Source: Candidatus Tyrphobacter aquilonaris (GTDB lineage Bacteria; Vulcanimicrobiota; Vulcanimicrobiia; Vulcanimicrobiales; Vulcanimicrobiaceae). From it: a stretch of DNA of 44,460 nucleotides. The stretch spans positions 8,909-53,368 of the forward strand of contig PKZD01000015.1 in the NCBI GenBank assembly GCA_003133745.1. Direction: 5' to 3'. The notes under the pieces were generated by a model, which ran no database searches, was not told where the DNA came from, and worked only from the letters and a program-made list of their open reading frames with translations. The first letter of the stretch is position 1; each line of letters begins with the position of its first letter. This document shows, piece after piece, positions 20,508 through 27,956 of the stretch. Both the position numbers and the translations under genes were made by a program.

Positions 20508-20526
20508 ACTGCCCCGTGGGAGCGTA
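20502..20526 (+). promoter_or_regulatory. ECF-type promoter of the DUF4097-like operon
   Basis: Plus strand: -35 GAAAC (20502-20506), exactly 16 bases, -10 CGTA (20523-20526). Transcription would start near 20534, leaving a leader of about 50 bases that includes GGGGAG (20570-20575) before the GTG at 20584. Confidence 0.62.
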
Positions 20527-20583
20527 CCTGCTGAGGATGGACCACCATGTGAGGATGACCACCACGACCGGGGAGATTCCCTA

Positions 20584-21474
20584 GTGCGCCCGGCCAGCCC
20601 CGGCGCCGGGATTCTGCTCATCGCCGTGCTCTCTCTCGTGGAGATCGGGCTTGCCTTGGCGATCGTCTGGGCGGTCACCGGCTGGGTGCCGGGCATCTCC
20701 GGGGACATCCATCGCATCGCCTTCGTCCCGCGCACGGTTCCGCCGATTGCGGCCGGGGCGGTCCCAAGGATTACGATCGACGACGCCGACTCACGCGTGA
20801 TCGTCGAGCCGTCGAGCGACGGCCGCGTGCACGTTACCGACCGGACCTGGTTTTACGGTGGCGTCTGGGCCTCCGGCAAGATTGCGCAGTTACAAGTCCG
20901 GCGCACGGCCGACGGCGTGACCATATTCCGTCCAAGCGAAGGCGGCGCCCACTGGTTCTGGCTTGGTTTCAGCTCGTTCGATCGTGCCGTCGAAGTAGAC
21001 GTGCCGCCACATGCCGTCTTGAGCATCGCGCACTCGTCGGGTGCCGTTATCGACTCCATCGACGGGCCGATCGACGTCATTAGCGACGACGGACGCATCG
21101 AAGCCTCGCATCTGCGTAGCGATCGCGTGAACCTGAGCACCGGCGATGGGCGCATCATGCTGACCGACGTCGCCGCCCGAAACTTGACCGCAAGAACGGA
21201 TGACGGCCGCATCGTCGTCGAGGATCTCGGAACGCAACGGGGCGGAACGTATGATCTCGCCACGCGCGATGGCTCGATCTCGCTCGGCTTTGCCGGATCC
21301 CCGAACGCGACCGTCGCGGCATCGACGCAAGACGGCAGCATCCGCCTGGACGGCCGGCGTTTGGCCGACGACGATGCCCCCGTCGAACCGATCAGACTCG
21401 GTAACGGAGCGGCGCGCATCCGGGTGGCAACCGATGACGGCAGCATTCGCATCGAGACGAACGGAGTACTGTAG
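20584..21474 (+). CDS. Membrane-anchored DUF4097-like beta-repeat protein
   Basis: A 296-residue protein with one N-terminal membrane anchor (about residues 9-36). The extracytoplasmic region (about 60-295) is built of short beta units with a repeating D-G-R/S-I core: SDDGRIEASHL, TGDGRIMLTDV, TDDGRIVVEDL, TRDGSISLGF, TQDGSIRLDG and TDDGSIRIETN. This is the DUF4097/adhesin-like solenoid pattern. The GTG start is fixed by GGGGAG 8 bases upstream. The molecular role is unknown; relatives occur beside sigma factors and envelope-stress genes. It is preceded by a probable ECF promoter shared back to back with the sigma operon, and followed 5 bases later by a small membrane protein gene. Confidence 0.78.
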   Translation: MRPASPGAGILLIAVLSLVEIGLALAIVWAVTGWVPGISGDIHRIAFVPRTVPPIAAGAVPRITIDDADSRVIVEPSSDGRVHVTDRTWFYGGVWASGKIAQLQVRRTADGVTIFRPSEGGAHWFWLGFSSFDRAVEVDVPPHAVLSIAHSSGAVIDSIDGPIDVISDDGRIEASHLRSDRVNLSTGDGRIMLTDVAARNLTARTDDGRIVVEDLGTQRGGTYDLATRDGSISLGFAGSPNATVAASTQDGSIRLDGRRLADDDAPVEPIRLGNGAARIRVATDDGSIRIETNGVL

Positions 21475-21479
21475 AGCGC

Positions 21480-21974
21480 ATGGACGAAGATTCAATCGTT
21501 GCACTCGTTGGAATCATCTGCATCATCGGCATCCCGATGTTCGCGTGGATCATCTCGCGAATGCTCTCCCACCGCGAGCGCATCGAGATGATTCGGCACG
21601 GATACGTTCCGCCGCCGACGCCGTTCCCGTCTCGTGTCGCCGGCGCGGCCGCTTACGATCCCGCGCTCTCGGCGCACCAACAACTGCGACGCGGCGTCAG
21701 CGTCGCGTTCGTCGGATTAGCGCTGCTGATCGGCCTCTCGTTCATCGGCTACTCCGGAGACGGACATTTCTTCCCGGGCCCCTGGCTTCTGGGCGGCTTG
21801 ATCCCAATGTTCGTCGGCATCGCGCAGATCGTCAGCGCGCTCATGGGCGGCGCGCGCTTCGGCCATCCGTATCAATCCGGCGGCGGCTTCGGCCCAGCGC
21901 GGGACCTTGGCGGTCCGGCGTGGCGCGAAGCGCAGGAGACCGAACGTCCCGTCAAACCGCCCGACTCGCGCTAG
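21480..21974 (+). CDS. Small membrane protein
   Basis: A 164-residue protein with three predicted membrane spans (about 6-28, 73-92 and 100-122). Between the first two lies a cytoplasmic segment, RMLSHRERIEMIRHGYVPPP. It ends in a glycine/proline-rich tail. The ERIEMIRHG segment followed by Pro resembles a motif in many small bacterial membrane proteins of unknown function (DUF6249-like); I am not sure of the family. It is the second gene of the DUF4097-like operon and is followed 13 bases later by a strong terminator. Confidence 0.72.
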   Translation: MDEDSIVALVGIICIIGIPMFAWIISRMLSHRERIEMIRHGYVPPPTPFPSRVAGAAAYDPALSAHQQLRRGVSVAFVGLALLIGLSFIGYSGDGHFFPGPWLLGGLIPMFVGIAQIVSALMGGARFGHPYQSGGGFGPARDLGGPAWREAQETERPVKPPDSR

Positions 21975-21987
21975 CTCGTACGAGAGC

Positions 21988-22020
21988 AAGACCGCCGATC
22001 GAAACCGGCGGTCTTTTTTT
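21988..22020 (+). terminator. Rho-independent terminator
   Basis: A perfect 10-bp stem, AAGACCGCCG (21988-21997) with CGGCGGTCTT (22006-22015), and an 8-base loop. A run of seven T (22014-22020) overlaps the end of the stem. It ends the DUF4097-like operon. There is no A-run on the left arm, so it works in one direction only. Confidence 0.93.
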
Positions 22021-22049
22021 GTTGTGGATCCGGGAATGAAGACGAGGGC

Positions 22050-22190
22050 TTAGCGGTAGGAGACGAGGGCGATCGCCCAACCGGCGGTCGTGCGCGTGCG
22101 CACCAGGTAGCCGTCGGCAGTGCGATCGTACACTTGGTAGCCTGCGCGTAGCGCCTCGGCTAGTGACTTGAAGACCATGATGCCTGCCAT
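22050..22190 (-). CDS. 46-residue small protein of unknown function
   Basis: A 46-codon gene that starts MAGIMVFKSLAEALRAGYQV and continues YDRTADGYLVRTRT, then AGWAIALVSYR. Evidence that it is real: a strong GGGAGGAG ribosome site 5-6 bases before the ATG (22190), a sigma-70 promoter with 17-base spacing further upstream, and isolation between a terminator and the divergent pyr operon. It is probably soluble: an amphipathic helix (FKSLAEALRAG) then beta strands rich in Tyr, Arg and Thr (YDRTADGYLVRTRT). I recognise no family. Confidence 0.72.
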   Translation of the reverse strand: MAGIMVFKSLAEALRAGYQVYDRTADGYLVRTRTTAGWAIALVSYR

Positions 22191-22249
22191 TGTGGCTCCT
22201 CCCTTCCTTATCGGTCCGCCGTTGCGGCCGTTTGCCCTTAGTTGTGACT

Positions 22250-22278
22250 TCTATACCGTATAACGGCTGCTTCGGCAA
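22250..22278 (-). promoter_or_regulatory. Sigma-70-type promoter of the 46-residue gene
   Basis: Minus strand: -35 TTGCCG (22278-22273), 17-base spacer, -10 TATAGA (22255-22250). The leader to the ATG is about 50 bases. These are among the best promoter hexamers in this GC-rich window, suggesting strong constitutive expression. Confidence 0.68.
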
Positions 22279-22283
22279 GAGAG

Positions 22284-22312
22284 TTCAGGGCTAATTCGCG
22301 GACTTTTATAAA
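22284..22312 (+). promoter_or_regulatory. Probable promoter of the pyrKDFE operon
   Basis: Plus strand: -35 TTCAGG (22284-22289), 17-base spacer, -10 TATAAA (22307-22312). Start near 22319, overlapping the GGAGAAGG ribosome site (22318-22325), so the leader is about 14 bases. This leaves no room for a PyrR-type attenuator or a leader peptide. Confidence 0.55.
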
Positions 22313-22332
22313 ATTTTGGAGAAGGCGCGTTC

Positions 22333-23148
22333 GTGCAAGTGGCCCAATCGCGCGCTCGCGTTCATGCGACCGAGGTAATCGATCGCAGGGAACCGGCAGG
22401 CGGGGTGGTCGTCATCGGCCTGCGAGCGAGCGCGCTTGCGGCTGCGACTCGACCCGGGCAGTACGTCATGGCGGTTCCGGCCGCGGGCGAAACGCCGGCC
22501 GTCGCGCTCGGCATCTATGAGGCCGAGGAGGAACGAGTCAGCCTCCTGTTTTTCATCGCGGGCAAGCGCACGCGCGAGCTCGCGATGCTGCGTCCGGGTG
22601 ACGCGCTCTCGCTGCTTGGCCCGCTCGGCAACGGTTTCGACCTGCGGGCAAGCGATCGCGACGTTGGGATCGTTGCGGGCGGCGTCGGGATCGCGTCGGT
22701 GCTGTTGCCCGCGCTCGAACTGCTGCGGCAAGGCGCGCGCGTCCGGTTGTTCTATGGTGCGCGCACGGCGGCGCTGCTCGTCGAGCGCGAACGCTTCGAG
22801 CGCGCCGGCTGCGAGACGATCCTGACGACCGACGACGGAACCGCGGGCTCCCGCGGTTTCGTGACCGAGGCGCTCGCGAACGCGCAAATGCCCAAGTTGC
22901 TTCTTGCCTGCGGACCGACGCCGATGTTGCGCTCGACCGCCGAGATTGCATTGCGTCACGACGTGCGCGCGCAACTGGCTCTCGAAGAGAACTTCGCATG
23001 CGGCGTCGGCGGTTGCTGGGGCTGCGTCGTTCCCATTACGGGCGCGAGCGCGCAGGCGCCGCCGTTCCCACCGACGCCGAACGGCGTCGTCTACGCGCGG
23101 ATCTGCCGCGAAGGTCCCGTCTTTCGCGCCGACGAGTTGCGATGGTAG
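22333..23148 (+). CDS. pyrK: Dihydroorotate dehydrogenase B electron-transfer subunit
   Basis: A 271-residue FAD/[2Fe-2S] protein that passes electrons from class 1B dihydroorotate dehydrogenase to NAD+. It has a ferredoxin-reductase-like FAD domain (about 1-105, including RPGQYVM), an NAD-binding domain (about 105-215) and a C-terminal cluster CX4CX2CX26C at Cys223, 228, 231 and 258. The start is GTG 22333, set by GGAGAAGG 7 bases upstream. It is the first gene of a seven-gene operon in which all junctions overlap; it overlaps pyrD by 7 bases. Its length and cluster spacing are normal. Confidence 0.93.
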   Translation: MQVAQSRARVHATEVIDRREPAGGVVVIGLRASALAAATRPGQYVMAVPAAGETPAVALGIYEAEEERVSLLFFIAGKRTRELAMLRPGDALSLLGPLGNGFDLRASDRDVGIVAGGVGIASVLLPALELLRQGARVRLFYGARTAALLVERERFERAGCETILTTDDGTAGSRGFVTEALANAQMPKLLLACGPTPMLRSTAEIALRHDVRAQLALEENFACGVGGCWGCVVPITGASAQAPPFPPTPNGVVYARICREGPVFRADELRW

Positions 23149-24104
23149 AGCGCGGCGTCGACCTCGGCGTCGATATCGGCGGACTGCGCTTACGCTATCC
23201 GACGCTCATGGGAAGCGGATGCTACGGGTCGGGTGAGGAGTTCGCCGCGTTTGCCGATCTCTCGAAGGTCGGCGGCATCGTGCTCAAGAGCGTGACGCGT
23301 TTGCCGCGATCGGGCAATCCGATGCCGCGCCTCGTGAACACGTCGGCGGGATTGCTCAACGCGATCGGCCTGCAGAACCCCGGCATCGACTGGTACCTGG
23401 AGCACGAGGTCGAGAAGTTCGCGCAGCGCCCGTGTAAGATCGTCGGCAGCGTCGCCGGATTTTCGGTGGCGGATTACGCGTACGTGTGCGAGCGTCTGGC
23501 GGCGCGACTCGAGATCGCCGCGATCGAACTGAACATCTCGTGCCCGAACGTTGCGAGCGAAGGCGAGACGTTTGCCTGCGATCCGCGCCTCACTGCGGAG
23601 GTCGTGCGCGCTGCGAGAGGCGTCACGAAGAAGACGCTCATCGTCAAGCTCTCGCCGAACGTCACCGATATCGCCGCCGTCGCGCGCGAAGCCGAGGCTG
23701 CGGGAGCGGACGCGCTTGCCGTGATCAACACCGTGCGCGGCATGGGGATCGACGTCGAACGGTGGCGGCCGCGCCTCGGCAACGTCGCGGGCGGTCTCTC
23801 CGGTCCGGCGATTCGCCCGATCGCCGTCCTCGCCGTCTACGAGGTCGCGCGCGCGGTTGCGATTCCCATCGTCGGGCAAGGCGGGATCGAGACGCTCTCC
23901 GACGCCCTCGAGTTCTTTCTCGCCGGCGCGAGCGCGGTCGGGATCGGGACCGCGAACTTCACCGATCCACGCATTCCGGAGCGCATCGCCGACGGATTGG
24001 CGGAGTATCTGGCGAAACGCGGCTTGCGCTCGATCTCCGAGATCGTCGGGAAGGCGAACCTCGGCTTTGCGAGCGCGCACGAATACGAAGGAGACGCAGG
24101 TTGA
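23142..24104 (+). CDS. pyrD: Dihydroorotate dehydrogenase B catalytic subunit
   Basis: A 320-residue FMN TIM-barrel enzyme that oxidises dihydroorotate to orotate in pyrimidine synthesis. The ELNISCPN segment puts the catalytic base at Cys134, the class 1B residue (class 2 has Ser), which fits pairing with PyrK. Other marks are LVNTSAGLLNAIGLQNPG for substrate binding and GQGGIETLSDALEFFLAGAS for FMN phosphate. The ATG at 23142 lies inside the pyrK end. Being NAD-linked and soluble, the PyrDK pair does not need respiration, unlike class 2. Confidence 0.94.
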   Translation: MVERGVDLGVDIGGLRLRYPTLMGSGCYGSGEEFAAFADLSKVGGIVLKSVTRLPRSGNPMPRLVNTSAGLLNAIGLQNPGIDWYLEHEVEKFAQRPCKIVGSVAGFSVADYAYVCERLAARLEIAAIELNISCPNVASEGETFACDPRLTAEVVRAARGVTKKTLIVKLSPNVTDIAAVAREAEAAGADALAVINTVRGMGIDVERWRPRLGNVAGGLSGPAIRPIAVLAVYEVARAVAIPIVGQGGIETLSDALEFFLAGASAVGIGTANFTDPRIPERIADGLAEYLAKRGLRSISEIVGKANLGFASAHEYEGDAG

Positions 24105-24811
24105 GCCAGTTGGTGATCGCTCTCGACGTGCGCGGCGCGGATGAAGCCGAGCGCGTCGTCGATGAGCTTTACGATCTCGATCCCATCTTCAAGATCGGAC
24201 TCGAATCGCTGTTCGGCTATCCCGACCGGATATTGAAGTACTGCGAGACGCGCGACGTGCGCTGCTTCATCGATGCGAAACTGCACGACATCCCGCGCAC
24301 GGTCGGTGCCGCCGCGCGGCAGCTCGTGCATCCCGGCGTGCACATTCTCACCGTGCACGCGCTCGGTGGAATCGAGATGATGCGCGCGGCGGTCGAGAAC
24401 GTGCAGGAGCGATCGGACGAGTTGGGCGTTCGGCCGCCGCACGTGTTTGCGGTGACGCTGCTCACGTCGATCGCGCCCGAGGACCTCGGCGAGTTGGGTT
24501 TGCACGGCGGTCCCGGCGAGAACGCAATGCGTCTCTCGGCGCTGGCGCGCGACTCGGGCTGCACCGGCGTCGTCTGCAGCGCGCGGGACGTTCGCGACCT
24601 CAAAGCGTTCTTCGGCGAAGATTTCCTCACGCTGACGCCGGGGATTCGTCCCACGGGCGCGGCGCACGCGGATCAGAAACGCGTGACGACGCCCGCGGAG
24701 GCCGTTGCCGCGGGCGCGGACTACATCGTCGTCGGACGGCCGATCCTCGAGGCTGAGGATCGGCACGCGGCCGCGGTTGAGATTCTCGGCGAGATGAACG
24801 CCGCGCGATGA
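24101..24811 (+). CDS. pyrF: Orotidine 5'-phosphate decarboxylase
   Basis: A 236-residue TIM-barrel OMP decarboxylase that makes UMP. The catalytic DxKxxDI tetrad reads DAKLHDIP with Asp58, Lys60 and Asp63. LTPGIRP and the late YIVVGRPI segment bind the phosphate. The start is TTG 24101, overlapping the pyrD stop as TTGA. A perfect AAGGAG 7 bases upstream and the MSQLVIALDV strand beginning right there make this rare start convincing. It overlaps pyrE by 4 bases. Confidence 0.94.
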   Translation: MSQLVIALDVRGADEAERVVDELYDLDPIFKIGLESLFGYPDRILKYCETRDVRCFIDAKLHDIPRTVGAAARQLVHPGVHILTVHALGGIEMMRAAVENVQERSDELGVRPPHVFAVTLLTSIAPEDLGELGLHGGPGENAMRLSALARDSGCTGVVCSARDVRDLKAFFGEDFLTLTPGIRPTGAAHADQKRVTTPAEAVAAGADYIVVGRPILEAEDRHAAAVEILGEMNAAR

Positions 24812-25377
24812 CGGCGCCGTTCGATCTCGCGGCGATGCTCGAGCGGCGCGGCGCATTACTCGAAGGACACTTCCTCCTCAGCTCCGGCCGGCACAGCGAT
24901 CGCTTCGTTCAAAAGTTCCGCATTCTCGAAGAGCCGTCGCTGCTCGGACCGGTTGCCGGCGCGATCGCCGCCGCCTTTGCCGCCGATCGCCCGAGCGTCG
25001 TCGTGAGCGCGGCCGTCGGCGGCATCGTGCTCGGCTACGAGGTCGCGCGGCACCTCGAGACGCGCGCCGTCTTCGTCGAGAAGGAGCGCGGCGTGCCGAC
25101 GCTGCGTCGAGGGTTTTCGCTGAACGAGAGCGACCGCGTCCTCGTCGTGGAGGACGTCGTCACGACCGGCACGTCGGTGCGCGAGGTGATCGAGATCGTG
25201 CGCGCGAGCGGTGCAACGTTGGTCGGCGTCGGTGCGATCGTGCGCCGCGGCGCTGTCGATTTCGGAGTGCGAACGCACGCGCTGCTCGATCTGCCGTTGC
25301 GCTCGTACGATGCCGCCGAGTGTCCGCAGTGCGCCGCGGGCGAGCCGTTGCACGATCCGGGATCGCGCCGTGTTTGA
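24808..25377 (+). CDS. pyrE: Orotate phosphoribosyltransferase
   Basis: A 189-residue type I phosphoribosyltransferase that joins orotate and PRPP to form OMP. The PRPP-binding motif is VLVVEDVVTTGTS, and the flexible-loop region FVEKERGVPTLRRGF and the N-terminal GHFLLSSGRHSDRF hood are present. A CPQC pair near the C-terminus is seen in the longer bacterial subgroup. It overlaps pyrF (ATGA) and the hisC-like gene (8 bases). pyrB, pyrC and carAB are not in the window. Confidence 0.94.
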   Translation: MTAPFDLAAMLERRGALLEGHFLLSSGRHSDRFVQKFRILEEPSLLGPVAGAIAAAFAADRPSVVVSAAVGGIVLGYEVARHLETRAVFVEKERGVPTLRRGFSLNESDRVLVVEDVVTTGTSVREVIEIVRASGATLVGVGAIVRRGAVDFGVRTHALLDLPLRSYDAAECPQCAAGEPLHDPGSRRV

Positions 25378-26437
25378 AGCATATCAGCGCGGCACGTCGA
25401 TCGAAGAAGTCCGAAGGCGGTTCGGCGGCGGGCGCACGATCATCAAACTCGCCTCGAACGAGAACCCGCTCGGAACCTCACCGAAGGCGCTCGATGCACT
25501 GCGTGCGATCGAGAGCCTGAACGTGTACGTCGACGATGCCTATCTCGACGTCAAGGAGCGTTTGGGCTCGCGGCATGCGCTCGGCGTCGAGAACGTCGTT
25601 CTCGGGCACGGCAGCAACGAGATCGTGAAGCTCGTCGGCGAGACGTTTCTCACTCCCGGTGACGAGGCGGTGACGGCGCTGCCGACCTTCACCCTCTATC
25701 GTCTCGCGATCGTCATCCGCGGCGCGGTCCCAGTCGAAGTGCCGCTGCGCGAGGGCGTAACGGACCTCTCCGCGATCCTTGCGGCGATCACGCCGCGCAC
25801 GCGCGTCGTCTACGTCTGCGACCCCAACAACCCGACCGGAACCGGCGTCGATCGCGCCGCGTGGGATGCGTTCTTGAAAGCGTTGCCGTCCGAGATCGTG
25901 CTCGTCGTCGATCAAGCCTATCGCGAATACGCGCCCGCGGAGGCGGTCGACGCGATCGCGGACGTTCGAACGCGGCCGCGCACCGTCGTGCTGCGCACGA
26001 CCTCGAAGATCTACGGCCTTGCCGCATTGCGCTTCGGCTACGGTTTTGCGGACGACGACACGATCGGGCGCCTCGAGCGCGTGCGCCTGCCGTTCAACGT
26101 TGCGGCTCCCGCGCTCGCCGGCGCTTCGGCGGCGCTGGACGACGACGAGTTCGTGCGGCGCAGCATCGCGGGCAACGAAGCCGGAAAGGCATTGATGCTC
26201 CCGGCACTCGACGCGCTCGGCTTGCACGTCTATCCGACGCGCGCAAACTTCTACGCCGTTGCCGTGCCGACGAGCGCCTCGCGCGCGTACGAGGACCTCC
26301 TGCGTATGGGGATCATCGTGCGATCGGGGGACGCGCTGCGGATGCCCGGACGCTTGCGCATCACGATCGGCACCGAGGAGCAGAACCGCGCGCTCCTTGC
26401 GGCGCTCGAGGAGCTGTTGCCGCAATGGCGGAGTTGA
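25370..26437 (+). CDS. hisC: Histidinol-phosphate aminotransferase
   Basis: A 355-residue class I/II PLP aminotransferase of the HisC family. The N-terminal KLASNENPLGTSPKAL is the HisC signature. PNNPTG holds Asn153, VDQAYREY holds Asp181 and Tyr184, and TTSKIYGLAALRFGYG holds the PLP Lys213 and a phosphate-binding Arg. It converts imidazole-acetol phosphate to histidinol phosphate with glutamate; relatives also transaminate phenylpyruvate. The start is GTG 25370, inside the pyrE end. A histidine or aromatic gene inside a pyrimidine operon is unusual; both pathways draw on PRPP. No other his genes are near. Confidence 0.88.
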   Translation: MFEAYQRGTSIEEVRRRFGGGRTIIKLASNENPLGTSPKALDALRAIESLNVYVDDAYLDVKERLGSRHALGVENVVLGHGSNEIVKLVGETFLTPGDEAVTALPTFTLYRLAIVIRGAVPVEVPLREGVTDLSAILAAITPRTRVVYVCDPNNPTGTGVDRAAWDAFLKALPSEIVLVVDQAYREYAPAEAVDAIADVRTRPRTVVLRTTSKIYGLAALRFGYGFADDDTIGRLERVRLPFNVAAPALAGASAALDDDEFVRRSIAGNEAGKALMLPALDALGLHVYPTRANFYAVAVPTSASRAYEDLLRMGIIVRSGDALRMPGRLRITIGTEEQNRALLAALEELLPQWRS

Positions 26438-26892
26438 AGAATGTGGAAGTTCGCGTCGGCGACGCGCATGATTGGCCGTTCGTCGAGGACCTCGGGAAGC
26501 GTAGCGTCGCGTCGAGCCGGGGGCGCGATGCCCCCGACGCGCTCCTGCGCGTCGGCTACGAGCGGCTCCTCGATCTCGTCGCAACGCAGTCGCATGTGCT
26601 GCTCGTGGCAGAGGAGCGCGAGCGTGCCGTCGGCTTCCTCATTTTGCTTGATGCGCTCCCCGACGAAGTCTCGCTGCAGCCGCAGGGCTTCATCGCCTAC
26701 ATGGCCGTCGAACCCGAGTTTTCGGGTCGCGGCGTGGGCGGGGCGCTCCTGGCCGCGGCCGAGGATGAGGCCCGGCGGCGTGGTCTGCCGTATATCTCCC
26801 TGATGGTCACCGAAGAGAACGAGCCGGCGCGGGGTCTCTACGAGCGCCGGGGCTACCGCACCGAACGGCGATTGCTGTGCAAGCGGCTCTGA
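26425..26892 (+). CDS. GNAT-family N-acetyltransferase
   Basis: A 155-residue GNAT acetyltransferase. Acetyl-CoA motif A reads VEPEFSGRGVGGALL. EENEPARGLYERRGYRTERR is motif B with the usual Tyr acid. It resembles RimI-like enzymes, but the acceptor substrate is unknown. The ATG at 26425 lies 13 bases inside the hisC end. It is the sixth gene of the pyr operon and overlaps the transporter by 16 bases. Confidence 0.82.
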   Translation: MAELKNVEVRVGDAHDWPFVEDLGKRSVASSRGRDAPDALLRVGYERLLDLVATQSHVLLVAEERERAVGFLILLDALPDEVSLQPQGFIAYMAVEPEFSGRGVGGALLAAAEDEARRRGLPYISLMVTEENEPARGLYERRGYRTERRLLCKRL

Positions 26893-27956
26893 CGACCGCG
26901 TCGGCGCGACGCATTTTCTGGATTGCGGTCATCCTCGTCGGGCTCATTGCGATGTGGTGGATCGCGCGCCTCATTCCGCACACGCTCTCGATTTTCATGA
27001 TTGCCGCGTTCATCGCGTTCGGCGTTCGTCCGATCGTGCATCTGCTCGTAAAAGTGCGCATGCCGAAGTGGGCCGCGATTTCGCTCGTCTATACCGTGCT
27101 CGTGCTCGTTGTCGTGCTCGTGCTCCTCGTCATCGTGCCGATGCTCGTCGTACAGGCGCAGGCGCTCATTGCGAACATGCCGTCGTACGTATCGGCGGTG
27201 CACGGCTGGGCCGTCGATTTCCGCGGTGCCCTGCAAGACCGTTTGCCGATGCTGCAGATCCCGGCCGTCGACATCGCGCAGATCGGCGCGGATCGCATCG
27301 GCGAGTTCGCGTCGGGAACGATCTCCTCGATCGGCGTGATCGTCATCAATACCGCGACGTGGCTGTTCATCGCGTTTGCGGCCATCGTGCTCTCGTTCTA
27401 CTTCCTGCTCAACGATGAAGGACTCGCCGAAGGCTTCACGATGCTCTTTCCGCCACGGCGGCGCGCAACCGCAAGAAAGATCGTCATCGAAGTCTCCGAC
27501 GTCTTCGGCAAGTATATCTTCGGCCAGCTCATCGTCAGCGCGGTCACCGGCGTCGTCATCACGCTCGCGACCGCCGCAATCGGATTCAAATATCCGCTCA
27601 TCATCGGCTTGATCTCAGCGATTGCGTACGCGGTTCCGGTCATCGGCATGCTCGTCGCTCAGGTGATCGCGCTCGTGCTCTGCGCGCCGCAAGGCGCCTG
27701 GATGATCCTCTGGGTTCAGGTCATCATGTTTTCGATGGCTCGCGTCAGCGACATGGTCCTCGTGCCGAAGATCATGGGAACCTCGATCGGCGTTTCGCCG
27801 ATCGGCGTCATGTTCGCGGTCTTTGCGGGAGGCGAGTTATTCGGCTTCCCGGGCCTCATCCTCGGCATCCCCGCCGCGGCGCTCATCAAGATCCTCTGGC
27901 GTTACTTCAGCCCGTGGCTGCACGCGTCGAGCGATTCCACTCACCCTGCGTCATAA
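26877..27956 (+). CDS. AI-2E family (PerM/YdiK-type) membrane transporter
   Basis: A 359-residue polytopic protein of the AI-2E/PerM family with about eight membrane spans. A pair sits near the N-terminus (about 13-50), one at 65-90, and a soluble segment at 95-150 separates these from the remaining spans. Family segments include SFYFLLNDEG, FGQLIVSAVTGVVITLA and GTSIGVSPIGVMFAVFAGGELFG. Members export AI-2-like signals or act as Na+/H+ antiporters; the substrate here is unknown. The start is GTG 26877, inside the GNAT end. It is the last gene of the pyr operon, and its stop overlaps the convergent gene by 6 bases. Confidence 0.85.
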   Translation: MQAALTTASARRIFWIAVILVGLIAMWWIARLIPHTLSIFMIAAFIAFGVRPIVHLLVKVRMPKWAAISLVYTVLVLVVVLVLLVIVPMLVVQAQALIANMPSYVSAVHGWAVDFRGALQDRLPMLQIPAVDIAQIGADRIGEFASGTISSIGVIVINTATWLFIAFAAIVLSFYFLLNDEGLAEGFTMLFPPRRRATARKIVIEVSDVFGKYIFGQLIVSAVTGVVITLATAAIGFKYPLIIGLISAIAYAVPVIGMLVAQVIALVLCAPQGAWMILWVQVIMFSMARVSDMVLVPKIMGTSIGVSPIGVMFAVFAGGELFGFPGLILGIPAAALIKILWRYFSPWLHASSDSTHPAS

